NCBI RefSeq assembly: GCF_002806975.1
Contig: NZ_NIHD01000003.1
Span: 62,001 to 126,000, forward strand
DNA from: Marinobacter aromaticivorans
GTDB lineage: Bacteria; Pseudomonadota; Gammaproteobacteria; Pseudomonadales; Oleiphilaceae
Direction: 5' to 3'
DNA length: 64,000 nucleotides
Part shown: one piece after another, positions 1 to 8,561 of the stretch
Layout: the number at the start of each line of letters is the position of its first letter
Position numbering within the stretch: the stretch's first letter is position 1
Position numbers and translations under genes: made by a program
The notes under the pieces: model-generated
The model's database searches: none
Told to the model about the DNA's origin: nothing
What the model saw: the letters and a program-made list of their open reading frames with translations, nothing else

Positions 1-527
1 TGGAGCAGCAGGTGCGGGATATGCTGATTTTTGCCCGTGGCGAAACCCGGCTGGCGGAGGAGCTGTCTGCCGCAATGCTGGTTTCCGCTCTGGAATCCGC
101 ATTGGACGGGCTTAAACCAGCAAGCGGCCCGGAAATTATTTTAAAGAATGATCTATCCGCAGACTGCCGATTGATGTGCAACCGGGATGCGCTGGTGGGA
201 GCCTGCACCAATCTGGTGAACAACAGCCTTGAGGCCGGTGCTACTGCCGTGGCTATCCAGGTTACCTCGGAGGCAGGTGAATTGCTGGTGCGTGTTATGG
301 ATAACGGCCCGGGCTTCGCCAAGGCGGAGGCTAATCGGCTGGCGGAAGCGTTTTATACAACCAAATCCCACGGAACCGGGCTTGGCCTGGCGGTTGTGCA
401 AGCTGTTGTGAAGGCCCATCAGGGGCGTTTTTCCATTGAATCACCGGGCCAGGGCGGCGCCATTGCGACTCTGCGCCTGCCGTTATTGCATAACCTTTCA
501 CGCAACCCTTTACGTAATACTGTCTGA
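1..527 (+). CDS. fleS: Flagellar sensor histidine kinase FleS (3' part)
   Basis: The reading frame is open from the left edge, so this is the C-terminal part of a kinase whose start lies outside the window. The visible part holds the end of the dimerisation helix (QQVRDMLIFARGE) and a full HATPase domain: an N-box (NLVNNSLEAGA), a G1 box (DNGPGF) and a G2 box (GTGLGLAVV). FleS in Pseudomonas and FlrB in Vibrio autophosphorylate and pass phosphate to the adjacent sigma-54 activator, which turns on the middle flagellar genes. The next gene starts 12 bases downstream and is that regulator, so the pair forms the usual fleSR operon. The assignment rests on domain plus context; the N-terminal sensor part is not visible. 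Confidence 0.9.
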   Translation, partial: EQQVRDMLIFARGETRLAEELSAAMLVSALESALDGLKPASGPEIILKNDLSADCRLMCNRDALVGACTNLVNNSLEAGATAVAIQVTSEAGELLVRVMDNGPGFAKAEANRLAEAFYTTKSHGTGLGLAVVQAVVKAHQGRFSIESPGQGGAIATLRLPLLHNLSRNPLRNTV

Positions 528-539
528 TCGGAGGCAACC

Positions 540-1997
540 ATGGCCAAGGCCCAGATTCTGATTGTTGAGGATGACCGCGACCTGCGCGAGGCGCTGGTAA
601 CCACACTTGAGCTCGCGAAGTTTCGCGTACGCGAGGCGTCTGATGCCCACGAAGCACTGGCACGACTGGCTGAAGCGCCGGTTGATATGGTGGTCAGCGA
701 TGTCAACATGCCCGGGCTCTCCGGCCATGATTTGCTGGGCGAGGTACAGCGCTTGTACCCCGGTTTGCCGATGATGCTGATCACCGCATACGGGCAGATC
801 AGCCACGCGGTTTCCGCCATGCAATCCGGTGCCGTGGACTATCTGGTGAAGCCGTTTGAGCCGAAGGTGCTGGTTGATGCAGTCACCAAGGTGGTCGGCG
901 GCAGCCGTCAGAAATCCGACGATGAGCCGGTGGCGGAAGACCCGGCCAGTAAGCGTATATTCCAGCTGGCAGCCAAAGTGGCCGGCAGTGATTCCACAGT
1001 GATGATTTCCGGGGAGAGCGGCACCGGTAAGGAAGTTCTCGCACGGTACATACATCAGCAATCGCCCCGGGCAGACCAGCCGTTCGTCGCCATTAACTGC
1101 GCGGCTATTCCCGAAAACATGCTTGAGGCGATTCTCTTCGGCCATGAGAAAGGCGCCTTTACCGGCGCGGTGGCATCCGCCCCCGGCAAGTTCGAGCAGG
1201 CCAATGGTGGCACGATTCTGCTGGACGAAATATCCGAGATGGATCCCGGGCTGCAATCCAAGCTGCTGCGGGTGCTGCAGGAGCGGGAAGTGGAGCGTGT
1301 GGGCGGTCGAAAAACCATTTCCCTGGATGTGCGGGTGATTGCCACCACCAACCGGGATCTGGCGGATTTTGTGCGGGAAGGGCGGTTCCGGGAGGACCTT
1401 TACTACCGGCTCAGCGTATTTCCCATGCACTGGCAGCCCCTTCGGGAACGGCCGCTGGACATACTGCCCATGGCAACGTTTTTGCTGAAGAAGCACTGCC
1501 GCAAGATGAAGCTGACCGGCATCAGCTTTGCTGCCGATGCCCGCAATGCACTGGTTCAGCACCAATGGCCCGGTAACGTGCGGGAACTGGATAACGCAAT
1601 CCAGCGTTCACTGGTTCTGCACCAGGGGAATGTGATTCATGCGGCAGACCTGTGTCTCGATATGGGTGTGAGTGGTCGCTTCGCGGGCCAGGCAGCGGCA
1701 ATGCCGGCGCCAGTTGTTGAAGTGCCTTTCACGGAGCCTCAGGAGCAGCCTGTTTCTGCAGCGCCTGTGACTCAGGAAGCAGGCCCCTCGGATCCGGCAT
1801 CCATGGAGGCTGGATCACTGGGGGATGATCTGCGTCAGCAGGAGTTCCGTATTATCATTCAGACGCTCAGGAAAGAGCGTGGGCGCCGCAACCGGGCTGC
1901 AGAGCAGCTGGGTATAAGCCCCAGGACGCTGAGGTACAAACTGGCACAAATGCGTGAGGCCGGCATTGATCTTGATTCGGAACTGGCCCTGGCCTGA
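540..1997 (+). CDS. fleR: Sigma-54-dependent flagellar response regulator FleR
   Basis: The protein has 485 residues and three parts in the standard order of an NtrC-type activator. A receiver domain occupies residues 1-120, with the phosphoacceptor Asp54 in VVSDVNMPG. A sigma-54 AAA+ domain follows, with Walker A GESGTGKE near 158 and the sigma-54 contact loop GAFTGA at 205-210. A Fis-type helix-turn-helix ends the protein (RNRAAEQLGISPRTLRYKL). FleR/FlrC activates the hook and basal-body operons after phosphorylation by FleS. The start is preceded by a GGAGG-like site and lies 12 bases after fleS. A proline-rich linker near residues 385-425 separates the AAA+ domain from the DNA-binding domain. 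Confidence 0.95.
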   Translation: MAKAQILIVEDDRDLREALVTTLELAKFRVREASDAHEALARLAEAPVDMVVSDVNMPGLSGHDLLGEVQRLYPGLPMMLITAYGQISHAVSAMQSGAVDYLVKPFEPKVLVDAVTKVVGGSRQKSDDEPVAEDPASKRIFQLAAKVAGSDSTVMISGESGTGKEVLARYIHQQSPRADQPFVAINCAAIPENMLEAILFGHEKGAFTGAVASAPGKFEQANGGTILLDEISEMDPGLQSKLLRVLQEREVERVGGRKTISLDVRVIATTNRDLADFVREGRFREDLYYRLSVFPMHWQPLRERPLDILPMATFLLKKHCRKMKLTGISFAADARNALVQHQWPGNVRELDNAIQRSLVLHQGNVIHAADLCLDMGVSGRFAGQAAAMPAPVVEVPFTEPQEQPVSAAPVTQEAGPSDPASMEAGSLGDDLRQQEFRIIIQTLRKERGRRNRAAEQLGISPRTLRYKLAQMREAGIDLDSELALA

Positions 1998-2056
1998 GGT
2001 TTCCCGGGCGCCCCTGATGGACGCGTCCATCCTATGATGTACCCCCTCCTTTTAGC

Positions 2057-2082
2057 AGGCACTCGTTCGGGTGCCTTTTTTT
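2057..2082 (+). terminator. Rho-independent terminator after fleSR
   Basis: A short GC-rich stem (AGGCAC pairing with GTGCCT, loop TCGTTCGG) is followed directly by a run of T. It lies 60 bases after the fleR stop and before the fliE promoter, so it separates the regulatory operon from the structural one. Confidence 0.85.
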
Positions 2083-2166
2083 GTACCTGTCAAAACCCCG
2101 TCGTTGCAGAGTTGGTGCATGGCTTCGAATAACTCAACTTGTTGGTAAATAAAAGGAAATAAATTC

Positions 2167-2182
2167 TGGCCTGACCATTGCT
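2167..2182 (+). promoter_or_regulatory. Sigma-54 promoter of the fliE operon
   Basis: The sequence TGGCCTGACCATTGCT matches the -24/-12 consensus TGGCAC-N5-TTGC, with the invariant GG and GC dinucleotides 10 bases apart. It lies about 65 bases before the fliE start, in the 248-base gap after the fleSR terminator. FleQ- or FleR-dependent RpoN promoters are known before fliE in Pseudomonas and Vibrio. An AT-rich stretch just upstream could hold activator sites. Confidence 0.75.
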
Positions 2183-2245
2183 TATCCCTGGTCAATACAG
2201 TCAGACCAGCAAGCCTGCCCTGCGGGGCGGTGTCAGGAGAAAGTT

Positions 2246-2614
2246 ATGGTTCAGCGTGCCGACATCAACAGTGTTCTGTCCGATATCCGTTCTCTGCGTT
2301 CTCAAATGCAACAGAATCTGCGTATTGAGCAGGGTCAATCGGTGCGTGGTCGCATTGATGGCCCGCGCCAGGTAGATCAGGTTCAGGAGACACCAAGCTT
2401 CGGTGATATGCTGAGCAAGGCTGTAAATAACGTGAACGAGGTTCAGAAAAATGCCAACGATTTACGGACAGCCTACGATATGGGTGACCCCAGCGTGGAT
2501 ATCACCCGCGTGATGATTGCCGCCGAGAAATCTTCTGTCTCTTTCGAAGCCCTGACCCAGGTGCGCAACCGCGTGGTCAAGGCCTACGAAACCATTATGA
2601 ACATGCCGATCTGA
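2246..2614 (+). CDS. fliE: Flagellar hook-basal body protein FliE
   Basis: This 122-residue protein is the MS-ring/rod junction subunit, secreted through the flagellar export gate and joining the FliF ring to the proximal rod. The conserved C-terminal half is clear: SFGDMLSKAVNNVNEVQ, then DITRVMIAAEKSSVSFEAL and VRNRVVKAYETIMNMPI, which closes the protein as in the family. An AGGAGA ribosome-binding site precedes the ATG. It is the first gene of fliEFGHIJ, behind the sigma-54 site at 2167. It is slightly longer than the usual 105-110 residues because of its N-terminus. Confidence 0.95.
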   Translation: MVQRADINSVLSDIRSLRSQMQQNLRIEQGQSVRGRIDGPRQVDQVQETPSFGDMLSKAVNNVNEVQKNANDLRTAYDMGDPSVDITRVMIAAEKSSVSFEALTQVRNRVVKAYETIMNMPI

Positions 2615-2629
2615 TAACGGAGCACAGAC

Positions 2630-4327
2630 ATGGCCAGCGTTCCTGCAGAAACCACTGCAAATATGCCCACAACCCAGGGTGGCGGCAGCTCCGAGAGTAA
2701 CAGTGACCTGTTTCTGGGATTTAACCGACTGAATCTTCTGCGCCAGATTGGCCTGATGGTAGGTCTTGCTGCCAGCGTTGCACTGGGCGTCGCGGTTGTT
2801 CTCTGGGCTCAGGAGCCGAATTATCAGCCGGTGGTGGGCGATTTGTCTGCCTATAATCCCCAGGACGTAACCACAATCCTCGACAGCAACGGTATCGACT
2901 ACAAAATGGATACCCGCACCGGTGCTCTGCTGGTGCCCTCCGATCAGGTTTATAACGCCCGGTTGAAGCTGGCAGCCGAAGGCGTAACGGATCAGAAAAC
3001 CATGGGCTACGAATTGCTGGACAAAGACCGTGGCCTGGGAACCTCCCAGTTCATGGAAACCGTCAGCTACCGCCGTGGTCTTGAGGGCGAACTGGCCCGT
3101 ACCATCAGCAGCATGCGCGGTGTCCGTGGTGCCAGGGTTCATTTGGCCATTCCAGAGCGTTCCGTGTTTGTGAGGGATGCGCGGGATCCTTCTGCTTCAG
3201 TGTTTCTTGAGGTCTTTGCCGGTCGCCGGCCTGAACAGGAGCAGATTGCGGCTATCGTGAATCTGGTCGCCGGCAGCATCCCCATGATGAACAAGGATCA
3301 GGTTACGGTGGTGGATCAGAACGGTAACTTGCTGACCGGTAAGGAAAGCCGCGGCGATGGTGAGCGCATGTAGGACCAGTACGAATACACGTCGCGGCTG
3401 GAGGAGCGCCTCACACGCCGTGTTGCTTCCCTGATTGCCCCGATTGTGGGGGAAGGGCGCTACCGGGCGGAAGTCTCTGCCGATCTGGATTTCTCGTCGG
3501 TAGAGCAGGCAGAAGAACTGTTTAATCCGGAACAACAGGCAGTTCGTAGCGAGCGCGATCTGACAGAACAGCGTGTTGCCGGGTTTAACGGCGGTGTTCC
3601 CGGCGCACTGTCCAATCAGCCTCCTGCTGGTGCCACGGTGCCCGAACAGGTTAAAGCAAACACCGGTGACGGGGAGGGTGCAGCGCCGCCAGCGCCCGTG
3701 AATGTGCGTAAGGAATCCACCCGTAACTATGAAATGGATCGTACGGTAAGCTATACCCGGCAGGAGCTCGGGCGCGTGCGGCGAGTGACCGTTGCGCTTG
3801 CCGTTGATGATATGAAAGTGGTAGACCCGGACACCGGCGCAGTGACTTATGAAGCCTGGCCGGAGCAGGAGCTGCAGCGCTTGAGCATGCTGGTGCGGGA
3901 CGCAGTTGGCTATTCCGCTGCCCGTGGCGACAGTGTCACCGTCATGAATACGGCGTTTGCTCCGGAAGAAACGGTGGAATTTGAAAGCCCCGGCTTCTGG
4001 GAGCAGCCCTGGTTCTGGGACCTGATGAAGCAGATACTGGCCGGGCTGGTTATTCTGGTGCTGGTACTGGGCTTGCTGCGCCCGACGCTGAAAAGCCTGT
4101 CCGGTGGCGGGCGCCGTGAGCGGGATGATGAGTTCGGTGCCGGTGGTTATGGCGACGCTGATGGCAACGATGCTTTGCGCCAGGCCATGTCGTCCCAGGA
4201 CGACCTCCTTTTGCCGGGCGCTACAGACAGCTATGATAGGCAGCTGAATGCTCTGAAGGGGCTCATTGCCGAGGACCCGACCAGGGTTTCCCAGGTGATG
4301 CGTCAATGGGTGAATGTTGATGACTGA
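2630..4327 (+). pseudogene. fliF: Flagellar MS-ring protein FliF, interrupted by an in-frame amber codon
   Basis: One frame runs from the ATG at 2630 to the TGA at 4325-4327 and encodes a normal-length FliF of about 565 residues, except for a TAG at codon 248 (3371-3373). Before the stop lie the first membrane segment (VGLAASVALGVAVVLW) and the ring-building motifs. Immediately after it the frame resumes with DQYEYTSRLEERL, a conserved FliF segment, and ends with the second membrane segment and the FliG-binding tail. A single C-to-T change (CAG, Gln, to TAG) would explain it. FliF scaffolds the basal body and the export gate, so a true stop should prevent flagellar assembly. TAG ends other genes here (fliL, fliP, hptB), so recoding is unlikely. 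A sequencing error remains possible. Confidence 0.85.
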
Positions 4328-5366
4328 TCAATCCGCACAGGCGGCGGGCGGTGATGCGCCCCGGAAACCCCAACGGAAAATTCCGCGGGTAGAGCAGGCT
4401 GCGATCCTGCTGATGTCGTTGGGCGAGGCCGATGCCGCTGAAGTGCTCAAGCATATGGGCCCCAAAGAGGTTCAGCGCGTGGGTGTGGCCATGGCCCAGA
4501 TGAAGGACGTCAGCAAAGACGATGTCACTTATGTGCTTAATCAGTTCGTAGAGGCAGTGGGCGGTCAGACGGGTCTCGGCGTGGGCAACGATGACTATAT
4601 ACGGGCCATGCTTACCCAGGCACTGGGCGACGACAAGGCGGCCAGCCTGATCGACCGTATTCTCATCGGTGGCAACACCACCGGCCTGGACACCCTTAAA
4701 TGGATGGAGCCGAGAGCGGTTGGTGACATCATCCGCTATGAGCATCCGCAGATTCAGGCCATTGTTATTTCCTATCTTGATCCGGATCAGGCGGCAGAAA
4801 TTCTCGCAACACTGGACGAGAAGGTGCGCCTGGATGTGATGATGCGTGTGGCCACACTGGAAAGCATCCAGCCCCAGGCGCTGCAGGAGCTGAACGACAT
4901 ACTGGAAAAGCAGTTTTCCGGAGGCGCGTCGGCACAAACCAGTCGCATCGGTGGCGTGAGACGGGCTGCCGACATCATGAACTTTATGGATCGTAGCATC
5001 GAAGGGACTCTGCTGGACTCGATCAAGGACATGGATCCGGACCTGGCCACCACCATTGAAGATCTCATGTTTGTGTTCGATAACCTCAAGGATATTGACG
5101 ACCGGGGTATTCAGGCCTTGCTGCGGGAGGTGTCCTCGGAAGTTCTTGTGGTGGCCCTGAAAGGTGCCGACGATGCCGTTCAGGAAAAGATTTTCAAGAA
5201 CATGTCCAAGCGTGCGGCTGAGCTTCTGCAGGACGACCTGGAAGCGAAAGGGCCGGTGCGCGTCAGCGAAGTGGAATCGGCCCAGAAAGACATTATCACC
5301 ATTGCCCGACGCATGGCTGAAGCGGGAGAAATCACGCTCGGCGGTGCCGGCGAAGAAATGATGTGA
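4320..5366 (+). CDS. fliG: Flagellar motor switch protein FliG
   Basis: FliG (348 residues) is the rotor protein that couples the MS ring to the C ring and contacts the stator. The N-terminal domain starts with KIPRVEQAAILLMSLGE. The middle domain carries the FliM-binding EHPQ motif (IIRYEHPQIQAIVISYL). The C-terminal torque helix has the charged residues that face MotA (DDRGIQALLREV). The ATG at 4320 overlaps the fliF stop and has GGGTGA about 7 bases upstream; an in-frame ATG at 4314 is the alternative. If fliF is broken, polarity on this coupled gene is possible. Length matches the family (about 330-340). Confidence 0.95.
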   Translation: MTDQSAQAAGGDAPRKPQRKIPRVEQAAILLMSLGEADAAEVLKHMGPKEVQRVGVAMAQMKDVSKDDVTYVLNQFVEAVGGQTGLGVGNDDYIRAMLTQALGDDKAASLIDRILIGGNTTGLDTLKWMEPRAVGDIIRYEHPQIQAIVISYLDPDQAAEILATLDEKVRLDVMMRVATLESIQPQALQELNDILEKQFSGGASAQTSRIGGVRRAADIMNFMDRSIEGTLLDSIKDMDPDLATTIEDLMFVFDNLKDIDDRGIQALLREVSSEVLVVALKGADDAVQEKIFKNMSKRAAELLQDDLEAKGPVRVSEVESAQKDIITIARRMAEAGEITLGGAGEEMM

Positions 5367-6259
5367 TGAAAGATACTTCCAGAGATCCCGGCCGAATCCC
5401 GAAAGAAGAGCTGACTGCCTACGAGCGGTGGGAACTCCCATTGCTGGATGCTCGCGGCAATGAGGTTGCCCGCGAGGAAGAACGCAACGTCAAACCCCTG
5501 ACAGCGGGAGATCTGGCCGACATTCGCCAGGCTGCGCGGGAAGACGGCCTTCTGGAAGGTCGTGAGCAGGGCATAGAAGAAGGCCGTGCCGAAGGCTACG
5601 AACAAGGTCATAAAGAAGGCCTGGAGGCCGGGCTGGCCGAGGGGCGGGAGCAGGGGCGAAAGGAAGGCTATGACCAAACCCGCACAGAGGTATCCGCAAG
5701 CCTGGCGCGCCTTGAAAAGATGTTGGGCGAATTGCTTCTGCCAATCCGGCAACACCAGGATGAGCTTGAGACCTCCCTGCTGAACCTCACCATGGTGCTC
5801 GCCCGGGCGGTGGTTTACCGCGAGCTCACCATTGATTCCTCGCAAATCCGGCAGGTGGTGCGCCGGGCCGTGGAAGCCCTGCCTTCGACGGCAGAGAATG
5901 TCCGCATTTACGTGCACCCGAATGACTACAGCGCTGTACGCGACGTGGCTGAGCGCTTCGAAGCGACCACCTCGGTTGTGGAAGATGACAAGGTTCTGCC
6001 AGGGGGTTGCCGGGTTGAAACCCGTAACAGCCTCGTTGATTTTACGGTTGAAAAGCGCTTTCAGCGTGCTGTCCAGACCATGCTGGAGCAGCAGACAGAC
6101 GAGAATGAAGCCGGTGATGCTGAAGAACTGGGCGCGATGATGGATGATCTGACAAATTTCCAGCGGGACGTGCTGAGCTCGCCGGGCCAGGTTCCCGGGG
6201 AAGAAGCAGGCAAAGACACGCCGGCTGAAGGTGAGCGCGATGACACTCACTCTGGCTGA
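5366..6259 (+). CDS. fliH: Flagellar export apparatus protein FliH
   Basis: FliH (297 residues) dimerises and holds the export ATPase FliI at the C ring, regulating its activity. The centre shows the hallmark GxxxG-type repeats ([20 protein letters not shown] and on through about residue 95), charged and alanine-rich as in the family. The C-terminal half (about 100-240) resembles the V/A-ATPase E-subunit-like domain with [17 protein letters not shown]. The ATG at 5366 shares one base with the fliG stop (TGATG); a GTG one codon earlier is less likely. Its 3' end overlaps fliI by 20 bases, which suggests translational coupling. Confidence 0.93.
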   Translation: MKDTSRDPGRIPKEELTAYERWELPLLDARGNEVAREEERNVKPLTAGDLADIRQAAREDGLLEGREQGIEEGRAEGYEQGHKEGLEAGLAEGREQGRKEGYDQTRTEVSASLARLEKMLGELLLPIRQHQDELETSLLNLTMVLARAVVYRELTIDSSQIRQVVRRAVEALPSTAENVRIYVHPNDYSAVRDVAERFEATTSVVEDDKVLPGGCRVETRNSLVDFTVEKRFQRAVQTMLEQQTDENEAGDAEELGAMMDDLTNFQRDVLSSPGQVPGEEAGKDTPAEGERDDTHSG

Positions 6260-7676
6260 TCGCCTGGATCGCTATCAAACCTATCTGCGTGAAGACCCGG
6301 AGCCGGAGCTGTCGGGCCGCCTCACCAGAATGGTGGGGCTGACTCTGGAGTGTGTGGGTTGCCCCATGGTTGTGGGTGATCGTTGTGAGATCAAAGGCCA
6401 GGGCACAGGCACCGTTGAAGCGGAAGTGGTGGGCTTTGAGGATGACAGAGTCTACCTGATGCCGCTGACGGCCATTGAAGGCCTCAGGCCAGGTGCCCGG
6501 GTGGTGCCGCTGGCTGCAGCCAGCCGTGTTCCCGTCGGGCCGCTGATGCTTGGCCGTGTGATGGATGGCAGTGGTGAGCCCCTTGATGGCAAAGGCCCGC
6601 TTCAGGCCGAGGCCAGAGTCCCCCTGACCGGCGATATTATTAACCCCCTGAACCGCGCGCCGGTGCGCAAGTCCATGGATGTGGGTATCCGGGCCATCAA
6701 TTCCCTGCTGACCGTAGGCCAGGGGCAACGCCTGGGCCTGTTTGCGGGCAGTGGCGTGGGTAAAAGTATGCTGCTGGGCATGATGACCCGCTTTACTGAT
6801 GCAGACATTACGGTTGTCGGGCTCATCGGTGAGCGGGGCCGGGAAGTAAAGGAGTTTATTGAAGATATTCTGGGCGAGGAAGGCCTGGCGAGATCCGTTG
6901 TTGTTGCCTCCCCGGCAGATGACTCACCCCTGATGCGCCTGCGCGCCGCCATGCTCACCACGCGGATCGCTGAATACTATCGGGACAAGGGCAAGCGTGT
7001 GCTTTTGCTGATGGACTCACTTACCCGGTACGCCCAGGCCCAGCGGGAAATTGCCCTGGCCGTGGGTGAGCCGCCGGCTACCAAAGGCTACCCGCCGTCT
7101 GTATTCGCCAAGCTGCCGCAGTTGGTGGAACGTACCGGCAACGGTCTGCCCGGGGGTGGCTCCATTACAGCGTTCTATACTGTGCTCACTGAAGGTGACG
7201 ACCAGCAGGATCCCATCGCGGACGCTGCCAGGGCCATACTGGACGGCCATATTGTGCTTTCGCGCCGGCTGGCAGAAGAAGGGCATTATCCCGCTATCGA
7301 CGTAGAGGCCTCTATCAGCCGGGTAATGCCCCAGGTAACCGAAACCGAGCATTTCTCCCGATCCCAGCGGTTCAAGCAGGTTTATTCGCGCTACCAGCAG
7401 GCCCGGGATCTGATCAGTGTGGGCGCCTATGTAAAAGGGTCCGACCCGGAAACCGACTTCGCCATCACCCACATTGGTAATATGCGCCAGTTCCTGCAGC
7501 AGGGTCTTAACGAACGTGCCTCGCTGTCCGAAAGTATTGAAGGGCTCTTGTCGGTGGTGCCCGAGCGCCGCTCACCAGAGCGCAGAAAATCGGCTGTGCC
7601 TGATCCTGCCTCTGCCAATGTCAGCAGAACCTCAGCCAACGTTGCCTCAGCCAATGCCGGTAAAGGTGTCAGTTGA
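6240..7676 (+). CDS. fliI: Flagellum-specific export ATPase FliI
   Basis: FliI (478 residues) is the F1-beta-like hexameric ATPase that energises unfolding and entry of type III flagellar substrates. Walker A is AGSGVGKS (residues 169-176) and the Walker B region is [20 protein letters not shown]. The family signature [16 protein letters not shown] is present. ATG 6240 is preferred because AAGGTGAG lies 6-7 bases upstream; a GTG at 6231 lacks such a site. The last 30 residues form an Ala/Ser/Asn-rich tail with repeated SAN triplets beyond the usual C-terminus, probably disordered. The gene overlaps fliH upstream and touches fliJ downstream (TGATG). Confidence 0.96.
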   Translation: MTLTLADRLDRYQTYLREDPEPELSGRLTRMVGLTLECVGCPMVVGDRCEIKGQGTGTVEAEVVGFEDDRVYLMPLTAIEGLRPGARVVPLAAASRVPVGPLMLGRVMDGSGEPLDGKGPLQAEARVPLTGDIINPLNRAPVRKSMDVGIRAINSLLTVGQGQRLGLFAGSGVGKSMLLGMMTRFTDADITVVGLIGERGREVKEFIEDILGEEGLARSVVVASPADDSPLMRLRAAMLTTRIAEYYRDKGKRVLLLMDSLTRYAQAQREIALAVGEPPATKGYPPSVFAKLPQLVERTGNGLPGGGSITAFYTVLTEGDDQQDPIADAARAILDGHIVLSRRLAEEGHYPAIDVEASISRVMPQVTETEHFSRSQRFKQVYSRYQQARDLISVGAYVKGSDPETDFAITHIGNMRQFLQQGLNERASLSESIEGLLSVVPERRSPERRKSAVPDPASANVSRTSANVASANAGKGVS

Positions 7677-8119
7677 TGCTGCGTTCCCAACGCCTCGCCG
7701 TTGTACTTGCTCTGGAAGAACGTAAAGAGCAGGAAGCCCTTGAACAGATGGGTAAGGCCCGCAAGCTGGTGGAACAGCACAGCGAACAGGTGGCGAACCT
7801 GAACCGCTACCAGCAGGAATACCGGGATCAGATCCGTAACAGTCAGCACGGCGTGGTGCAGGTGAGCCGGTTGCAGGCATGGCAGGCATTCATTGCCCAG
7901 CTTGACCAGGTTATTCTGCAACAACAGGCGCAGCTGGCTCAGGCCGAAGCGGCTTTCGAAGCCCGTCGGCAGGAATGGCAGCGAGCCTGGGAGCGCAAGC
8001 GCGGTATGGAGAAATATATAGAAACCTGTCGCCAGCAGGAGCTCCGGGAACAGGATCTTCAGGAACAGAAACGGTCAGATGAAGCCGCAGGCCGGGCTTT
8101 TGCGCGCCGTCGTCGCTGA
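7676..8119 (+). CDS. fliJ: Flagellar export chaperone FliJ
   Basis: FliJ (147 residues) is the central-stalk-like coiled-coil protein that sits in the FliI ring and contacts FlhA. The whole sequence is predicted long helix, rich in Glu, Gln, Arg and Leu (for example VVLALEERKEQEALEQMGK), which is all that defines this family at sequence level. The ATG at 7676 shares its A with the fliI stop codon. It is the last gene of the fliE operon; the following 112 bases hold no gene. Identity rests on size, coiled-coil nature and position. Confidence 0.9.
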   Translation: MLRSQRLAVVLALEERKEQEALEQMGKARKLVEQHSEQVANLNRYQQEYRDQIRNSQHGVVQVSRLQAWQAFIAQLDQVILQQQAQLAQAEAAFEARRQEWQRAWERKRGMEKYIETCRQQELREQDLQEQKRSDEAAGRAFARRRR

Positions 8120-8231
8120 GCCAGGCCACGCTGCATGCAAACTCGCAGCGCTGGGCTATCCTTATACAGACACAGGTCGCCAGAATTGTGGTGGCAGTAT
8201 GATTCAGTGATCACCACCGGAGGTTTTGCGG

Positions 8232-8537
8232 ATGCCGATTCAGACCAGCCGCAGTCACGACGGTCAGACTTTGATTATCAGAATAGAAGGCCGCTTTGAT
8301 TTCAGCACCCACCAGGCCTTTCGCGATGCCTACGAGCATGGCGGCACAGATGTCCGTGGTTATATTGTTGATTTAGCCGAGGCAACCTATCTCGACAGCT
8401 CCGCTCTGGGCATGCTGCTCCTGTTACGGGACTATGCCGGGGGCGACAACGCCAGTATCGCTATTGAAAACTGCAATAAGGATGTGCGCAAGATACTGAC
8501 CATTTCCAATTTTGAGCAGCTCTTCACCATCCGGTGA
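8232..8537 (+). CDS. hsbA: Anti-sigma factor antagonist, HsbA-like (STAS domain)
   Basis: This 101-residue protein is a single STAS domain. The phosphorylatable serine motif is clear in YLDSSALGMLLLLRDY (Ser56/Ser57). In Pseudomonas aeruginosa HsbA is phosphorylated and dephosphorylated by HsbR, and depending on its state binds the anti-sigma factor FlgM or a diguanylate cyclase, switching between swimming and sessile growth. The adjacent hsbR and hptB homologues make the same role likely. A TTG lies two codons upstream, but the ATG at 8232 sits 8 bases after GGAGG and is preferred. Gene order here is hsbA-hsbR-hptB. The 112 bases before it (8120-8231) show no convincing promoter. Confidence 0.85.
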   Translation: MPIQTSRSHDGQTLIIRIEGRFDFSTHQAFRDAYEHGGTDVRGYIVDLAEATYLDSSALGMLLLLRDYAGGDNASIAIENCNKDVRKILTISNFEQLFTIR

Positions 8538-8561
8538 GCGTTCGGGCAGCAGGAGTGACTC

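Noticed and set aside
3446..4327. A separate gene starting at the GTG after the fliF stop
   Set aside because: The conserved FliF sequence continues between the TAG and this GTG in the same frame, so it is the second half of one interrupted gene.
7585..7676. Repeat element at the end of fliI
   Set aside because: The repeated SAN codons are part of a low-complexity coding tail, not a mobile or regulatory repeat.
8192..8206. TGGC before hsbA as a sigma-54 promoter
   Set aside because: The -12 half reads TTCA rather than TTGC; the invariant GC is missing.
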